The notes beneath the pieces were generated by a model that made no database searches, was not told the DNA's origin, and saw nothing but the letters and a program-made list of their open reading frames with translations. From contig NZ_JABUQZ010000001.1 of NCBI RefSeq assembly GCF_013342145.1, forward strand, positions 3,782,001-3,846,000: a stretch of DNA of 64,000 bases, in the 5' to 3' direction. The position numbers were made by a program, and so were the translations under genes. Every line of letters starts with the position of its first letter. Position 1 is the stretch's first letter. Positions 43,272 to 52,399 of the stretch are shown here, one piece after another. Source of the stretch: Haloterrigena gelatinilytica (GTDB lineage Archaea; Halobacteriota; Halobacteria; Halobacteriales; Natrialbaceae).

Positions 43272-44261
43272 ATGAAGATCAGCCACTACTTCGAACTCGA
43301 GGAGCACGTCACCGGCGGCATCCGCGAGTCGGTCGTCCACCAGCGGAAGATGCTGGATCGGCTGGACGTCGAGTACACGACCGAGCCGACGCTGGACGCC
43401 GACGTCCTCCACTGTAACCTCATGGGACCGCGCTCGGTCTGGTACGCGCGGCGGGCGCGATCGCGGGGGATCCCCGTCGTCGCCCACACCCACGTCACCG
43501 CCGAGGACTTCGGGGACAGCTTTCGGTTTACCAACGCGCTCGCGAGGCCTCTGAAACCGTACCTCGAGTGGGCCTACGGGCTGGCCGACGCGCTGGTCTG
43601 TCCCTCCGAGTACAACCGACGGCTGATCGAGACGTACACCGACGCGAGGACGACCGTCGTCTCGAACGGCGTCGACGGCGAGAAACTCGACGGGTTCGAG
43701 TCCCTCGAGGCGGAGTACCGCGAGCGCTACGACCTCGAGTCGCCGACGGTCTTCCTCGTCGGCCACGTGATCAAGCGCAAGGGTCTCGAGACGTTCGTCG
43801 AACTGGCCCGCCGGCTGCCCCACCTCGATTTCGCGTGGTTCGGCCCGCTGGACCTCTCGCTCAAGGGTCGAGAAACGACGCGGCTCATCGAGGAGTCGCC
43901 GGACAACTGCACGTTCACCGGCTACGTCGACGACATCCGCGGCGCGTTCGCAGCGGGAGACATCTTCTGTTTCCCCACCCACGAGGAAAACGAGGGCATC
44001 GCGCTGCTGGAAGCGATGACGGCCGGCAAACCGATCCTCGTCCGCGACATCGAGACGTTCTCCTGGCTCGAGGACGGCGAGGACTGTCTGAAGGTGGCGG
44101 CGTCGGACGCCGGCGTCGACGCGTTCGCAGACGCCATCGAGCGACTCGAGGACCCAGACCTCCGGGAGCGACTCGGATCGAACGCAGCCGAACGGAGCGA
44201 GGCGTTTACGCTCGAGTCGGTCGCGAACCGGTACCAGACACTTTACGACGAGGTGACCTGA
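43272..44261 (+). CDS. glycosyltransferase family 4 protein
   Basis: A 329-residue GT-B fold enzyme. The N-terminal Rossmann half has a glycine-rich TGGIRESVV loop. The C-terminal half has VVSNGVDGEKLDGF, TVFLVGHVIKRKGLETFVELARRL and the GT4 donor motif FPTHEENEGIALLEAMTAGKPILVRD, with the E-x7-E pair. It is cytoplasmic and uses a nucleotide-sugar donor. Its stop abuts the ATG of the next GT4 gene, so the two are co-translated and probably act in sequence. Confidence 0.87.
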   Translation: MKISHYFELEEHVTGGIRESVVHQRKMLDRLDVEYTTEPTLDADVLHCNLMGPRSVWYARRARSRGIPVVAHTHVTAEDFGDSFRFTNALARPLKPYLEWAYGLADALVCPSEYNRRLIETYTDARTTVVSNGVDGEKLDGFESLEAEYRERYDLESPTVFLVGHVIKRKGLETFVELARRLPHLDFAWFGPLDLSLKGRETTRLIEESPDNCTFTGYVDDIRGAFAAGDIFCFPTHEENEGIALLEAMTAGKPILVRDIETFSWLEDGEDCLKVAASDAGVDAFADAIERLEDPDLRERLGSNAAERSEAFTLESVANRYQTLYDEVT

Positions 44262-45365
44262 ATGAAAATCGGTTTCTTTACGGACAGTTACTTCCCCGAG
44301 ATCGACGGCGTCACGTATACGATCAAACTCTGGCGCGAGGAGTTAGAACAGGACGGACACGAGGTGTACGTCGTCTACCCGGACGGCGACTACGAGCCCG
44401 GCGACCGCGAGATCCCGGTCAAATCGGTGTCCAATCCGTTCTACCCCGGCTATCGGATTCCCGTGTTCAAACGCCCGTCGACGCTGCCGGAGCTGGACGT
44501 CGTCCACTGTCACGGGCCGGCGACGGTCGGCGTACTCGGGCGGTACTACGCCCGGAAACACGATCTGCCCGCGGTGTACACCCACCACACGCCGATCGAG
44601 GAGTACTTCCACCAGAACGTCAAGTTCGAGTCGATCGCCGACGCGCTCTCGAGGCTGTACGTCCCGCTGGAGAACGCGCTCCTCCGGAGCTTCGATATCG
44701 TCACCGCCTCCACGAGCCGAATCGAACGCGACGTGGAACACGTTCAGCTCCCCGTCGGCATCGACATGGAGTTCTTCCAGCCGACCGACGAGGACTGGTA
44801 TCCCGACCGGACCGTCATCGGCTACAGCGGTCGGCTCAGCATGGAGAAAAACGTCAGTGAGATCCTCCGCGTCGCCGAGACGCTCCCGGAGTATGACTTC
44901 GTCATCGTCGGCGACGGCCCCTACCGCGACTGCCTCGAGCGCGAGGCGCCCGACAACGTCGAGATCCGCGGCTTCCTCCCCCGCGAGGAGCTGCCGATCT
45001 TCTACTCCTCGATCGACGCGTTCGTCACCGCCTCGACCGCCGACACGCTCGGGCTCTCGACGCTCGAGGCCAACGCCTGCGGCACGCCCGTCGTCGCGTC
45101 CGACGTCCCGCCGTTCGACCGGACGATCGGGCCCGACAACGGCGAGCGGTTCGCCTACGGCGACCTCGAGGCGATGGCCGACGCCGTCGAACGCTGTCTC
45201 CGGTCGGATCGGGACACGCGGGCGGCCATCGAACGCTACGACGTCCGGCAAACGCTCGAGCACCTCGAGCACCTCTATCGGACCGTCCGATCCTCGGGAA
45301 CCGCGTCTCCGACGGACGTCACCGACGACTGGTTCTCCGACGACTCGCACAGTTCGCCGAAGTAA
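44262..45365 (+). CDS. glycosyltransferase family 4 protein (glycolipid synthase-like)
   Basis: A 367-residue GT4 enzyme. The N-terminal FFTDSYFPEIDGVTYTIKLWREEL motif and YTHHTPIEEYF are typical of diacylglycerol or alpha-monoglucosyl-lipid type GT4s. In the donor half are GYSGRLSMEKNVSEILRVAE, VIVGDGPYRD and ASTADTLGLSTLEANACGTPVVASD (E-x7-E variant). A role in glycolipid synthesis is inferred from subgroup resemblance. It begins at the base after the upstream GT4 stop codon. An acidic C-terminal tail of about 20 residues is present. Confidence 0.87.
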   Translation: MKIGFFTDSYFPEIDGVTYTIKLWREELEQDGHEVYVVYPDGDYEPGDREIPVKSVSNPFYPGYRIPVFKRPSTLPELDVVHCHGPATVGVLGRYYARKHDLPAVYTHHTPIEEYFHQNVKFESIADALSRLYVPLENALLRSFDIVTASTSRIERDVEHVQLPVGIDMEFFQPTDEDWYPDRTVIGYSGRLSMEKNVSEILRVAETLPEYDFVIVGDGPYRDCLEREAPDNVEIRGFLPREELPIFYSSIDAFVTASTADTLGLSTLEANACGTPVVASDVPPFDRTIGPDNGERFAYGDLEAMADAVERCLRSDRDTRAAIERYDVRQTLEHLEHLYRTVRSSGTASPTDVTDDWFSDDSHSSPK

Positions 45366-45383
45366 CTGGTTCTCGTTGCGCGC

Positions 45384-46568
45384 CTAACTGAGCCACGACG
45401 CCGCCACCGTCCGGTAGGTCTCCCGGCACCGCTCGAGGACTTCGAGGGAGACGCTCTCGTCTTCGGTGTGGGCCTCGCCGGGTTCGGCGGCGCCACAGAT
45501 CACGCACTCCGTGCCGGCCGCGGCGAGCCACCCCGCATCGGTCGCGTGGGGCTTCGCGATCAGTTCCGGCGACCCCGGTTGAGCGTCGTCGGCCGCCTCG
45601 AGGACTGCCGTCGCGAACGCCTCGTCGTCGCAGCGCATCGGCGGCAGGTCCTGGTCGACGGTCCACTCGACGCCAGCGAGGTCCTCGACGCGCTCGAGGG
45701 CGGCCCGCTCGCCCGGGACGGTCCGCTCGTCGACGGTCAGTTCGCAGCGGTCCGGGACGACGTTCATCGCCGAGCCGCCCTCGATTTCGGTGACGGCGAG
45801 GCTCCCCTCGATGGCCTCGCCGGCCACCTCGACCGACGGCGGCTCGAGGTCGCGGACGCGGTCGACGGCGTCGGTCGCGCGGTAGATGGCGTTCTCGCCG
45901 GCGCCGACCTCGCTGGCGTGGGCGGCCGTCCCGCGGGCGGTGATCGTCGATCCGCGACGGCCCTTGTGGGCGACCGCGACGTCCGTGACGTCCGGCCCCG
46001 AGTAGCCCGTCGAGCCCTCGCCGACGACGGCGTAGTCGGGCGCGAACCCCCGGTCGATGGCGTGGCGCGCGCCGACGCCGCCGACCTCCTCGCCGACGAA
46101 GCTCGCGAAGACGAGTTCCGCCGCCCCGTCTCCACCTCTGTCGCCGTCTTCCTCCCCCTCGTTGCTCCCACTTGTAGCGTCGCGAAACGCGAGCATCGCG
46201 GCTGCGACGGCGCCCTTCATGTCGGCCGCACCGCGGCCGTAGAGGCGACCGTCCCGCTCCTCGAGGACGTACTCGCCGTCCTCGAGCTGCGCGTCGGCCG
46301 GCTCGACGACGTCGTGGTGGCCGACCAGCGCCAGCGACCGTTCCGCCGGCGTCGTCTCGCCTCCCGGGCTCGAGTCCGTCCGCGAGTCTGCACCTGCGCC
46401 AGCGCCCACGCCTCCGCTCCGGCGGGCGATTACGTTCCCGACCTCGTCTCGCGCCACGTCGGCGTCGGTTTCGCGGCGGAGCCACGCTTCGATGTAGTCC
46501 CCCGCGGCCGTCTCGTCCTCGTGGCTGGGGATCGAGACGAGTTCGCGGGTCAGGTCGACGACCTCCAT
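45384..46568 (-). CDS. M20-family metallopeptidase (ArgE/DapE type)
   Basis: A 394-residue zinc amidohydrolase. Metal-site motifs are LVGHHDVVEP, GRLYGRGAADMKGAVAAAML (bridging Asp), FVGEEVGGVGARHAI (catalytic Glu-Glu) and a late His in GEAHTEDESV. The dimerisation domain (about 180-290) contains HKGRRGSTITARGTAAHASEV. It removes acyl groups from amino acids such as acetylornithine or succinyl-diaminopimelate. No pathway neighbours are present to choose between them. ATG 46568 (MEVVDLTRELVSIPSHED) is the family-like start. Confidence 0.87.
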   Translation of the reverse strand: MEVVDLTRELVSIPSHEDETAAGDYIEAWLRRETDADVARDEVGNVIARRSGGVGAGAGADSRTDSSPGGETTPAERSLALVGHHDVVEPADAQLEDGEYVLEERDGRLYGRGAADMKGAVAAAMLAFRDATSGSNEGEEDGDRGGDGAAELVFASFVGEEVGGVGARHAIDRGFAPDYAVVGEGSTGYSGPDVTDVAVAHKGRRGSTITARGTAAHASEVGAGENAIYRATDAVDRVRDLEPPSVEVAGEAIEGSLAVTEIEGGSAMNVVPDRCELTVDERTVPGERAALERVEDLAGVEWTVDQDLPPMRCDDEAFATAVLEAADDAQPGSPELIAKPHATDAGWLAAAGTECVICGAAEPGEAHTEDESVSLEVLERCRETYRTVAASWLS

Positions 46569-46733
46569 GGGCGAGTCGTCGACGGGCGGCGAGTTGAGAC
46601 CACCGGTCGCAGTCGGCGGAGCGGCCGCTCGATTCCTGTCGAACGCGAAGACGGTCGCGGCCTCGAGCACGTCGAATACGGGACCTACGAGCGTCGTAGA
46701 TCCCGCCGATACGACTTTCGCAGGTGGAACACC

Positions 46734-46740
46734 CTTATAG
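46734..46740 (+). promoter_or_regulatory. TATA box of the PIN-ATPase gene
   Basis: CTTATAG within ACACCCTTATAGGC lies 23-29 nt before the ATG at 46763, the canonical haloarchaeal leaderless spacing. Confidence 0.55.
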
Positions 46741-46762
46741 GCGTCCGTCGACCAGTTAGCGT

Positions 46763-48640
46763 ATGAACGTCGTGCCGGATACGAGCGTGGTCATCGACGG
46801 CCGCGTCTCGGCGACAGTCGACGACGGGCAGTTCGAGGGAGCGACGATTTCGGTGCCGGAAGCCGTCGTCGCGGAACTCGAAGCGCAGGCCAACGACGGG
46901 ATCGATACCGGCTGGGACGGGCTGGAGGAGCTCCAGCGTCTCGCCGACCTCGCCGACGAGGGCGTCATCGAACTCGAGTACGTCGGCGAGCGGCCCAACG
47001 CCATCGAGCGGGGCCACGCCTCGGAGGGCGAGATCGACGCCCTCATTCGGGATCTCGCCGAGGATCTCGGCGCCACCTTCCTGACCAGCGACGTCGTCCA
47101 GGCGGAGGTCGCCCGGGCGAAGGGGCTCGACGTCGAACACGTCTCCCCCGAGACCCGCGAGGTCGGCACGCTCACCGTCGAGACCTACTTCGACGATCAG
47201 ACGATGAGCGTCCACCTCAAGACGGGCGCGGTGCCGAAGGCAAAGCGCGGCGAACTCGGCGAGATGCGCTACGAGGCGATCGCCGACGAGCCGTTAGACG
47301 AGGCGACGATGGACGAGTACGCCCGCGAGATCGTCGACGCCGCCAAGGAGTCCCCCGACGGCTTCCTCGAGCTCTCCGAGCCGGGGATGAAGATCGTCCA
47401 GTTCCGGGACTACCGGATCGCGATCGGCCGGCCCCCCTTCGCCGACGGCATCGAAATCACCGCCGTCCGGCCGATCGCCCAGACCGACATCGAGGACTAC
47501 GAGAACGCCGACGAGCTGAAAGAGCGACTGCTCGAGCGCCAGCGCGGCGTCCTGATCTCGGGCGCCCCCGGTGCCGGGAAGTCGACGTTCGCGCAGGCGG
47601 TCGCCCGCTTCATCTCCGATCACGACTACGCGGTCAAGACGATGGAGAAACCGCGGGACCTACAGGTCGGCCCCGACATCACCCAGTACACCGAACTCGG
47701 CGGCGAGATGGCCAAGACGGCCGACGCCCTGCTGATGGTCCGCCCGGACTACACCATCTACGACGAGGTCCGGAAGACCGACGACTTCGAGGTCTTCGCG
47801 GACATGCGGCTGGCGGGCGTCGGCATGATCGGCGTCGTCCACGCGACGCGGCCGATCGACGCCCTCCAGCGGCTCGTGGGTCGCGTCGAACTCGGGATGA
47901 TCCCGCAGGTCGTCGACACCGTCGTCTACATCGAGGCCGGCGAGGTCAACACCGTCTACGACGTCCGGACGGAGGTCAAGGTCCCCGCCGGACTCACCGA
48001 GGAGGACCTCGCGCGGCCGGTCATTCAGGTCACGAACTTCGAGACCGGCGAACCCGAGTACGAGATCTACACCTTCAACCGCCAGGTCGTCACCGTCCCG
48101 CTCACGGACGACGAGGGCGGCCCCGGCAACGAGTCCGGCGTCGACCGCATCGCCAAACAGGAGATCGAACGCGAGATCCGCTCGATCGCCCGCGGCTACG
48201 TCGACGTCGAACTCAAGAGCCAGGACAAGGCCGTCGTCTACGTCGAGGAGGACGACATCTCGAGCGTCATCGGCAAGGGCGGCGGTCGCATCACCGACGT
48301 CGAGAACCGCCTCGGGATCGACATCGACGTCCGGACTCACGACGAGAACCCCAACTACGGGGCCGGTAGCGGCGGCGGCAGTGCCAGCGCGGACGGCAGA
48401 GGCGGAGGCGGTACCCAGGCCGGACAGATGGTCACCCCCGAGATCACCTCGCGACACATCGTCATCCCCGTCGACGGCAACCACGGCGAGACCGTCGAGG
48501 TCCAGGCCGGCGGCGAGTACCTCTTCACCGCGACGGTGAGCCGCGGCGGCGAGATTCAGGTTTCGCGTGGCAGCGCGATCGCCGAGGAGTTAGAGCAAGC
48601 GATCGATCGGAAGGAGCCGGTGACGGTCGTGCCGTCGTAG
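46763..48640 (+). CDS. PIN domain, PilT-type ATPase and KH domain protein
   Basis: A 625-residue conserved archaeal protein. Residues 1-130 are a PIN (VapC-like) domain with VVPDTSVVIDGR and FLTSDVVQAEVARAKG. A linker leads to a PilT/VirB11-like ATPase (about 215-420) with P-loop SGAPGAGKSTFAQA, an acidic MVRPDYTIYDEVRKTDDF Walker B region, and GVVHATRPIDALQRLVGR. A KH domain (about 480-540) holds VEEDDISSVIGKGGGRITDV. A Gly/Ser linker and an OB/TRAM-like tail (about 560-625) complete it. It probably acts on RNA. It has its own promoter and stands alone. Confidence 0.92.
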   Translation: MNVVPDTSVVIDGRVSATVDDGQFEGATISVPEAVVAELEAQANDGIDTGWDGLEELQRLADLADEGVIELEYVGERPNAIERGHASEGEIDALIRDLAEDLGATFLTSDVVQAEVARAKGLDVEHVSPETREVGTLTVETYFDDQTMSVHLKTGAVPKAKRGELGEMRYEAIADEPLDEATMDEYAREIVDAAKESPDGFLELSEPGMKIVQFRDYRIAIGRPPFADGIEITAVRPIAQTDIEDYENADELKERLLERQRGVLISGAPGAGKSTFAQAVARFISDHDYAVKTMEKPRDLQVGPDITQYTELGGEMAKTADALLMVRPDYTIYDEVRKTDDFEVFADMRLAGVGMIGVVHATRPIDALQRLVGRVELGMIPQVVDTVVYIEAGEVNTVYDVRTEVKVPAGLTEEDLARPVIQVTNFETGEPEYEIYTFNRQVVTVPLTDDEGGPGNESGVDRIAKQEIEREIRSIARGYVDVELKSQDKAVVYVEEDDISSVIGKGGGRITDVENRLGIDIDVRTHDENPNYGAGSGGGSASADGRGGGGTQAGQMVTPEITSRHIVIPVDGNHGETVEVQAGGEYLFTATVSRGGEIQVSRGSAIAEELEQAIDRKEPVTVVPS

Positions 48641-48667
48641 GGATCGTATCGCGAACGGAGTGAGCGG

Positions 48668-48672
48668 TTTTT
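48668..48672 (+). terminator. T tract after the PIN-ATPase gene
   Basis: GAGCGGTTTTTATTCGTTT begins about 20 nt past the stop codon, with two T runs close together. This is typical of archaeal termination. Confidence 0.4.
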
Positions 48673-48690
48673 ATTCGTTTCAGAGGACGC

Positions 48691-48798
48691 TCAGCCGTCG
48701 GCCCGGCGATTTCCGGAAGCCGTACATCCCCTCGCGGTGACGGCGATCCGGTCGTCGACGAGGAAGTAGCTTCCTGCACAGCCCAGGTCCTCGAGCAT
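48691..48798 (-). CDS. possible 35-residue small protein
   Basis: A minus-strand frame from ATG 48798 begins MLEDLGCAGSYFLVDDRIAV with haloarchaeal codon use (GC-rich third positions, GAC/CTC/GTC) and ends at a TGA at 48691. The tail (TARGCTASGNRRADG) is less convincing. A one-base shift near 48735 would instead give a GMYGFRKSPGRRLSVL ending, so the gene may be frameshifted. I recognise no family. Low confidence. Confidence 0.3.
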   Translation of the reverse strand: MLEDLGCAGSYFLVDDRIAVTARGCTASGNRRADG

Positions 48799-49059
48799 GG
48801 ATGGCGTCCACTTCCGCAAACGGAGAGGAGACGGCTGAACCCAGCTGCATCGTAGTTCGCCCCCGGACCTGTTGTATACTAACTGAATTCTACGAGGAAC
48901 GAACGGGGGTGAACGGGAATGGACGTTTACAGTCGATTACTCTATATCTGCAACTGTTTGACCTCCGATTGCGCATAGGAGAATATATTATTTAAGGATA
49001 AAGCACTTATACGAGACAAATGTCTGGGGGAAGTGTGAAACAAATGGTGTTTGATCGCT
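48799..49059. other. AT-rich intergenic region before nadE
   Basis: About 260 bp of unusually AT-rich DNA, especially 48870-49030. It includes a TATTATTTA run at 48986-48994 and CACTTATAC at 49005-49013. These are the best promoter candidates for nadE, although 45-75 nt from the start codon. I see no convincing gene and no IS end or repeat. The composition drop could mark a regulatory island or a decayed insertion. Confidence 0.4.
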
Positions 49060-49968
49060 ATGGGCGCTGAGAGGAAGACGATCGTCGATGCTGGAATCGG
49101 GCGCACGACCGGGACGTTCATCACGGATCGACCGGGACTCGAGCGCGTCCGCTCGCGGATCGTCGACGACATTCGGACGACGGTCGAGGACGCGGGCGCC
49201 GCGGGCGTCGTCGTCGCGATGAGCGGCGGGATCGATTCGACGGCGACCGCCGAACTGGCCGTTGAGGCCCTCGGCAGCGATCGGGTTCTCGGGCTCGGGC
49301 TCCCCTGCCACAAGAGCGAACGAGCCGGCGTGAGCGAGGCCAGAACGATCGCCGAAGGGCTGGGCATCGAGTTCAGAGAGATCCAGTTGCGGCCGGTCCT
49401 CGAGGCGTTCGAGGAGGCGGCCGCGATCGAACTCGAGCCGGGAGACGACGGCGACGACGCACGTCCCGACGAGCGCACCCACGCGATCGGCAACGTGACC
49501 GCACGGTTGCGGATGTGCTGTGCGTACTACGCGGCGAACCGCCAGCGCCGACTCGTGCTCGGCACCGCCAATCGCTCCGAGCTGCTGCTGGGCTATTTCA
49601 CCAAGCACGGCGACGGGGCGGCCGACGCGTATCCCCTCGGTGACCTCTACAAGACCGAAGTGCGGGCGCTCGCGAAGCGGATCGGCGTTCCGCGCCGGAT
49701 CGTCAGCAAGGAGCCGTCGGCGGGGTTCTGGGCGGGCCAGACCGACGCCGACGAACTCGGCGCCACCTACGACGTCATCGACCCGCTGTTACGACGGCTC
49801 GTCGACGAGGACGAGTCGATCGAGGACGCCGCGACGACGCTCGAGATCGACCGCGAGACGGCGCGGTCGATCGCGTGGCTCTGTGACGAAACCGAGCACA
49901 AGCGATCGATGCCGCCGACGCCCGGAATCGCCGACCGCGGCGCCGAGCGACCGCTGACGGGACAGTGA
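49060..49968 (+). CDS. nadE: NAD+ synthase (ammonia- or glutamine-dependent NadE)
   Basis: A 302-residue N-type ATP pyrophosphatase. The PP-loop SGGIDST is at residues 55-61. NadE-specific segments are CAYYAANRQRRLVLGTANRSELLLGYFTKHGDGAADAYPLGDLYKTEV and KEPSAGFWAGQTDADELG. It amidates nicotinic acid adenine dinucleotide to NAD+. It has no nitrilase domain, so ammonia is supplied directly or by a partner. The ATG at 49060 (MGAERKTIVDAG) is used. An ATG at 49044 is out of frame. Confidence 0.92.
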   Translation: MGAERKTIVDAGIGRTTGTFITDRPGLERVRSRIVDDIRTTVEDAGAAGVVVAMSGGIDSTATAELAVEALGSDRVLGLGLPCHKSERAGVSEARTIAEGLGIEFREIQLRPVLEAFEEAAAIELEPGDDGDDARPDERTHAIGNVTARLRMCCAYYAANRQRRLVLGTANRSELLLGYFTKHGDGAADAYPLGDLYKTEVRALAKRIGVPRRIVSKEPSAGFWAGQTDADELGATYDVIDPLLRRLVDEDESIEDAATTLEIDRETARSIAWLCDETEHKRSMPPTPGIADRGAERPLTGQ

Positions 49969-50020
49969 GCGGCGGCGAACGCGGTCACACCCGTCGGAGC
50001 GACCGGAGCGACGCTCGTGA

Positions 50021-50434
50021 TCAGCGGCCATCGAGATCGCGGTACAGCTCCGTGTTCCGCCACCAAAACAGTCCCCACGAGAGCATGAATCCGATAGCCA
50101 TGGCGATGACGTCTTCGACGAACGGCGGGAGCCCGATCCCCTCGGTCGCGACGACCCCCATGCCCGCCCCGATCGCCGCGCCCGTGATGACGAACACGAT
50201 ATCGCCGACGATGTGTTCCCGCGAGTGGTCCCAGTACTGCTGGCGGTCGTCGTCGTACCAGACGCCGACGTAGATCAACACCGGCGCCATCGACGTGATG
50301 ACGGTGACGACGTGGTACCGCTCGGGAACGCCCGCCGGACCGAGAACGAAGAGATTGAACGTGTTCGCGACGACCGCCATCGCGAACAGCCCCAGCAAGA
50401 GCCATCCCCATCGCGGCAGCGTCTCCTTGTCCAT
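50021..50434 (-). CDS. small four-helix membrane protein of unknown function
   Basis: 137 residues with four membrane segments: WLLLGLFAMAVVANTFNLFVLG, YHVVTVITSMAPVLIYVGVWY, GDIVFVITGAAIGAGMGVV and VIAMAIGFMLSWGLFWW. A charged cytoplasmic loop DDDRQQYWDHSREHI lies between helices 2 and 3. I do not recognise a named family. It lies 49 bp from the winged-helix gene on the same strand and may be co-transcribed with it. Confidence 0.6.
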   Translation of the reverse strand: MDKETLPRWGWLLLGLFAMAVVANTFNLFVLGPAGVPERYHVVTVITSMAPVLIYVGVWYDDDRQQYWDHSREHIVGDIVFVITGAAIGAGMGVVATEGIGLPPFVEDVIAMAIGFMLSWGLFWWRNTELYRDLDGR

Positions 50435-50483
50435 ACTAGTGGACGGTCACCGACTGAAAATAATCCTCCCGGTTTCCGCGCCG

Positions 50484-50777
50484 TTATTCGGCGCAGCAGG
50501 CGTCCTTCTTCGGGGACTCCTCGACGCCGTTTCCGTCGGCTGCCACCGGCTCCTCGAGTCGATAGAGGCTCTGGCGCGCGTCGGCGAAGTAGATGTCCTC
50601 GTCGACGATCCCGATCTCCTCTAACCGCTCGAGCGCGTAGCGGACGGTTCGGGCTGACAGCATCGACTCTTCGACGATCTGTTTCTGGGTCAGCGGCCCG
50701 TCGTACTCGAGAACCTTGAAGACCAGTTTGGCGCTCGGTGGCAAATCTTCGATGTCCTCCCCGTCGGTCTCTGCCAT
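50484..50777 (-). CDS. winged-helix (MarR/TrmB-like) DNA-binding protein
   Basis: A 97-residue protein. Residues about 10-72 form a winged helix: PPSAKLVFKVLEYDGPLTQK, QIVEESMLSARTVRYALERLEEIG (recognition helix) and a wing around DEDIYFADARQSLYRL. The 20-residue tail ends KKDACCAE, with a vicinal Cys pair that could sense metal or redox state (inference). Haloarchaea carry many such small regulators. ATG 50777 lies 26-33 nt downstream of a TATA box. Confidence 0.8.
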   Translation of the reverse strand: MAETDGEDIEDLPPSAKLVFKVLEYDGPLTQKQIVEESMLSARTVRYALERLEEIGIVDEDIYFADARQSLYRLEEPVAADGNGVEESPKKDACCAE

Positions 50778-51080
50778 ATTACGAATCGAAAGCTCCCAGC
50801 AGCATAAAAGTTGAGCCTTACGAACGGTGCCCATCACAAAAGTTTCCAACAGATTTTGAACGGTAAAGTGGCGAGTGAAAGCCTCTTTACCGAGATATCG
50901 AGAGTTGACTGGCTGGTCAGGGGTCGGTGAAATTTGGGACTACCGAGAGCGCTGCGACGGTCGGTCGACGACTCACCGCGCCGGTGTCTGACGCCCTCAC
51001 TGCTGATTGGTAACACACCTCTCCCTGTCGATGTATGGCATGATATAGAAGCAGGCAACCGCACCCCGTCTCCCGCACGC
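50778..51080. other. intergenic region with promoter of the winged-helix gene
   Basis: 303 bp, AT-richer than its surroundings. The minus-strand CTTTTATG box at 50803-50810 lies 26-33 nt before the ATG at 50777. The rest holds no convincing gene, repeat or RNA. Confidence 0.45.
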
Positions 51081-52316
51081 TCAGAGCTTTCGCCAGACGT
51101 CCGCGTCGTCGTCGAACCCGTCGTCCGGATCCGAGAACTCGTCGCTCCCCTCGAGTTCGAGTTCCTCCGGGTTCAGCGGCGCGTCGGCGTCGACGACCGC
51201 GGACCCGTCGTCGAGATCCATCTCGGGCCAGGCGGTTTCCTCCCAGAGCCCGCGGTCGCTGTAGTAGTAGACCACGCCGTCGTTGACGACGGCGAACAGC
51301 CCGCGTTGGGTGTCGTGGACGACGCGCTCGTTCGTGTCGATCGCGACGTCGACGACGTCCTCCAGGGTGTCGAGCGAGACGTGGTAGTCGCCGATCCACA
51401 TCGGGATCGATCCCCGGGAGATCCACTCGGCGTAGCGCCGCTCGTGGACGGCTCGTCGAGCGGCCGCCTCGTCGACCGGCGAGCGACGGGCGAGGGAGAC
51501 GGCGGCGGCCAGCGAGAGCGTTCCGAGCAGCGAGAGGCCGGCGATCAGTCCCAGGTTCCGCGACTCGGTCGTCACCGTCGTTCCCGTCCGGTAGCGCCGT
51601 TCGTCCGACGCGGACAGCGAGTCCGCCATCCAGTAGGCGTCGTCGGTGATCTCGAGCGTCGTCGACGCCTCCTGTACCCCCCGTCCCGCGCCCGTCTCGT
51701 AGGCGGCGCGGAACTCGAGGCGGACGTCGACGGCCCCGACGCCGGACAGTTCGCGCTCGATCTCGCGCTGTCGGTCCCGGACGGATTCGACGTCGATAGT
51801 CGTCTCCGATCTCGCGACGCCGTTCTCGACCGCCGGCGACTCGTCGACGAGCGTCTTGGTCTCGTTCCAGAACGCCGTGCCCTCACGCGTCGCTTCGAAC
51901 CGAAGCGTCAGTTCGTGGCTCACGGTCCCGTCGTCGACGGGCGCCTCCGCGGTCGCGTTCGTCAGCCTGGTCTCCGGGCGAAGCGTCAGTTCCGGCGACG
52001 CGTTCAGGATGTAGACGCCGCTGTTCTCGAGTCGGTCGCCCTCGTTCCAGAGCGTTCCGTTCCGCACGACGACGGCGCTCGTGTCGACGTCGCTCGAGAC
52101 GCGTTCGTCGGCGTACTGGTGGCTCGTCGACGTCGACGGCGTCGCGACGACCCACCCGGAGGCGAGAAACGCGAGGATGCCGATCCCGACGAGAACGACG
52201 ACGATCGACCGCCCGTATTTGGCGAGCACCAGGTCGAGACGCGGATTATCGATCACGTGTTGGACACCCCTGTCGAAGCCGTCCCGTACGGCGTTTCTTC
52301 CCCCGCTCGTCCGCAC
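51081..52316 (-). CDS. DUF5305 domain membrane protein
   Basis: A 411-residue protein. A cytoplasmic start is followed by membrane helix 1 (SIVVVLVGIGILAFLASGWVV, about 36-56). An extracytoplasmic beta-rich domain (about 60-245) contains LWNEGDRLENSGVYILNASP and VSHELTLRFEATREGTAFWNE. Membrane helix 2 (about 252-272) is followed by a cytoplasmic region with VHERRYAEWISRGSIPMW and YHVSLDTLEDVVDVAIDTNERVVHD and an acidic tail. This is the DUF5305 layout. It is the last gene of the minus-strand signal-peptidase/TasA-like set, so it probably assists assembly or anchoring of the secreted products. Confidence 0.8.
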   Translation of the reverse strand: MRTSGGRNAVRDGFDRGVQHVIDNPRLDLVLAKYGRSIVVVLVGIGILAFLASGWVVATPSTSTSHQYADERVSSDVDTSAVVVRNGTLWNEGDRLENSGVYILNASPELTLRPETRLTNATAEAPVDDGTVSHELTLRFEATREGTAFWNETKTLVDESPAVENGVARSETTIDVESVRDRQREIERELSGVGAVDVRLEFRAAYETGAGRGVQEASTTLEITDDAYWMADSLSASDERRYRTGTTVTTESRNLGLIAGLSLLGTLSLAAAVSLARRSPVDEAAARRAVHERRYAEWISRGSIPMWIGDYHVSLDTLEDVVDVAIDTNERVVHDTQRGLFAVVNDGVVYYYSDRGLWEETAWPEMDLDDGSAVVDADAPLNPEELELEGSDEFSDPDDGFDDDADVWRKL

Positions 52317-52399
52317 CGATCCCCCGGCTGACTGCGGAGTTTCGTTCGTTCATTCATCCGATCCGACCATTATAACGATATTGGCCGTCGGCGAACGGA

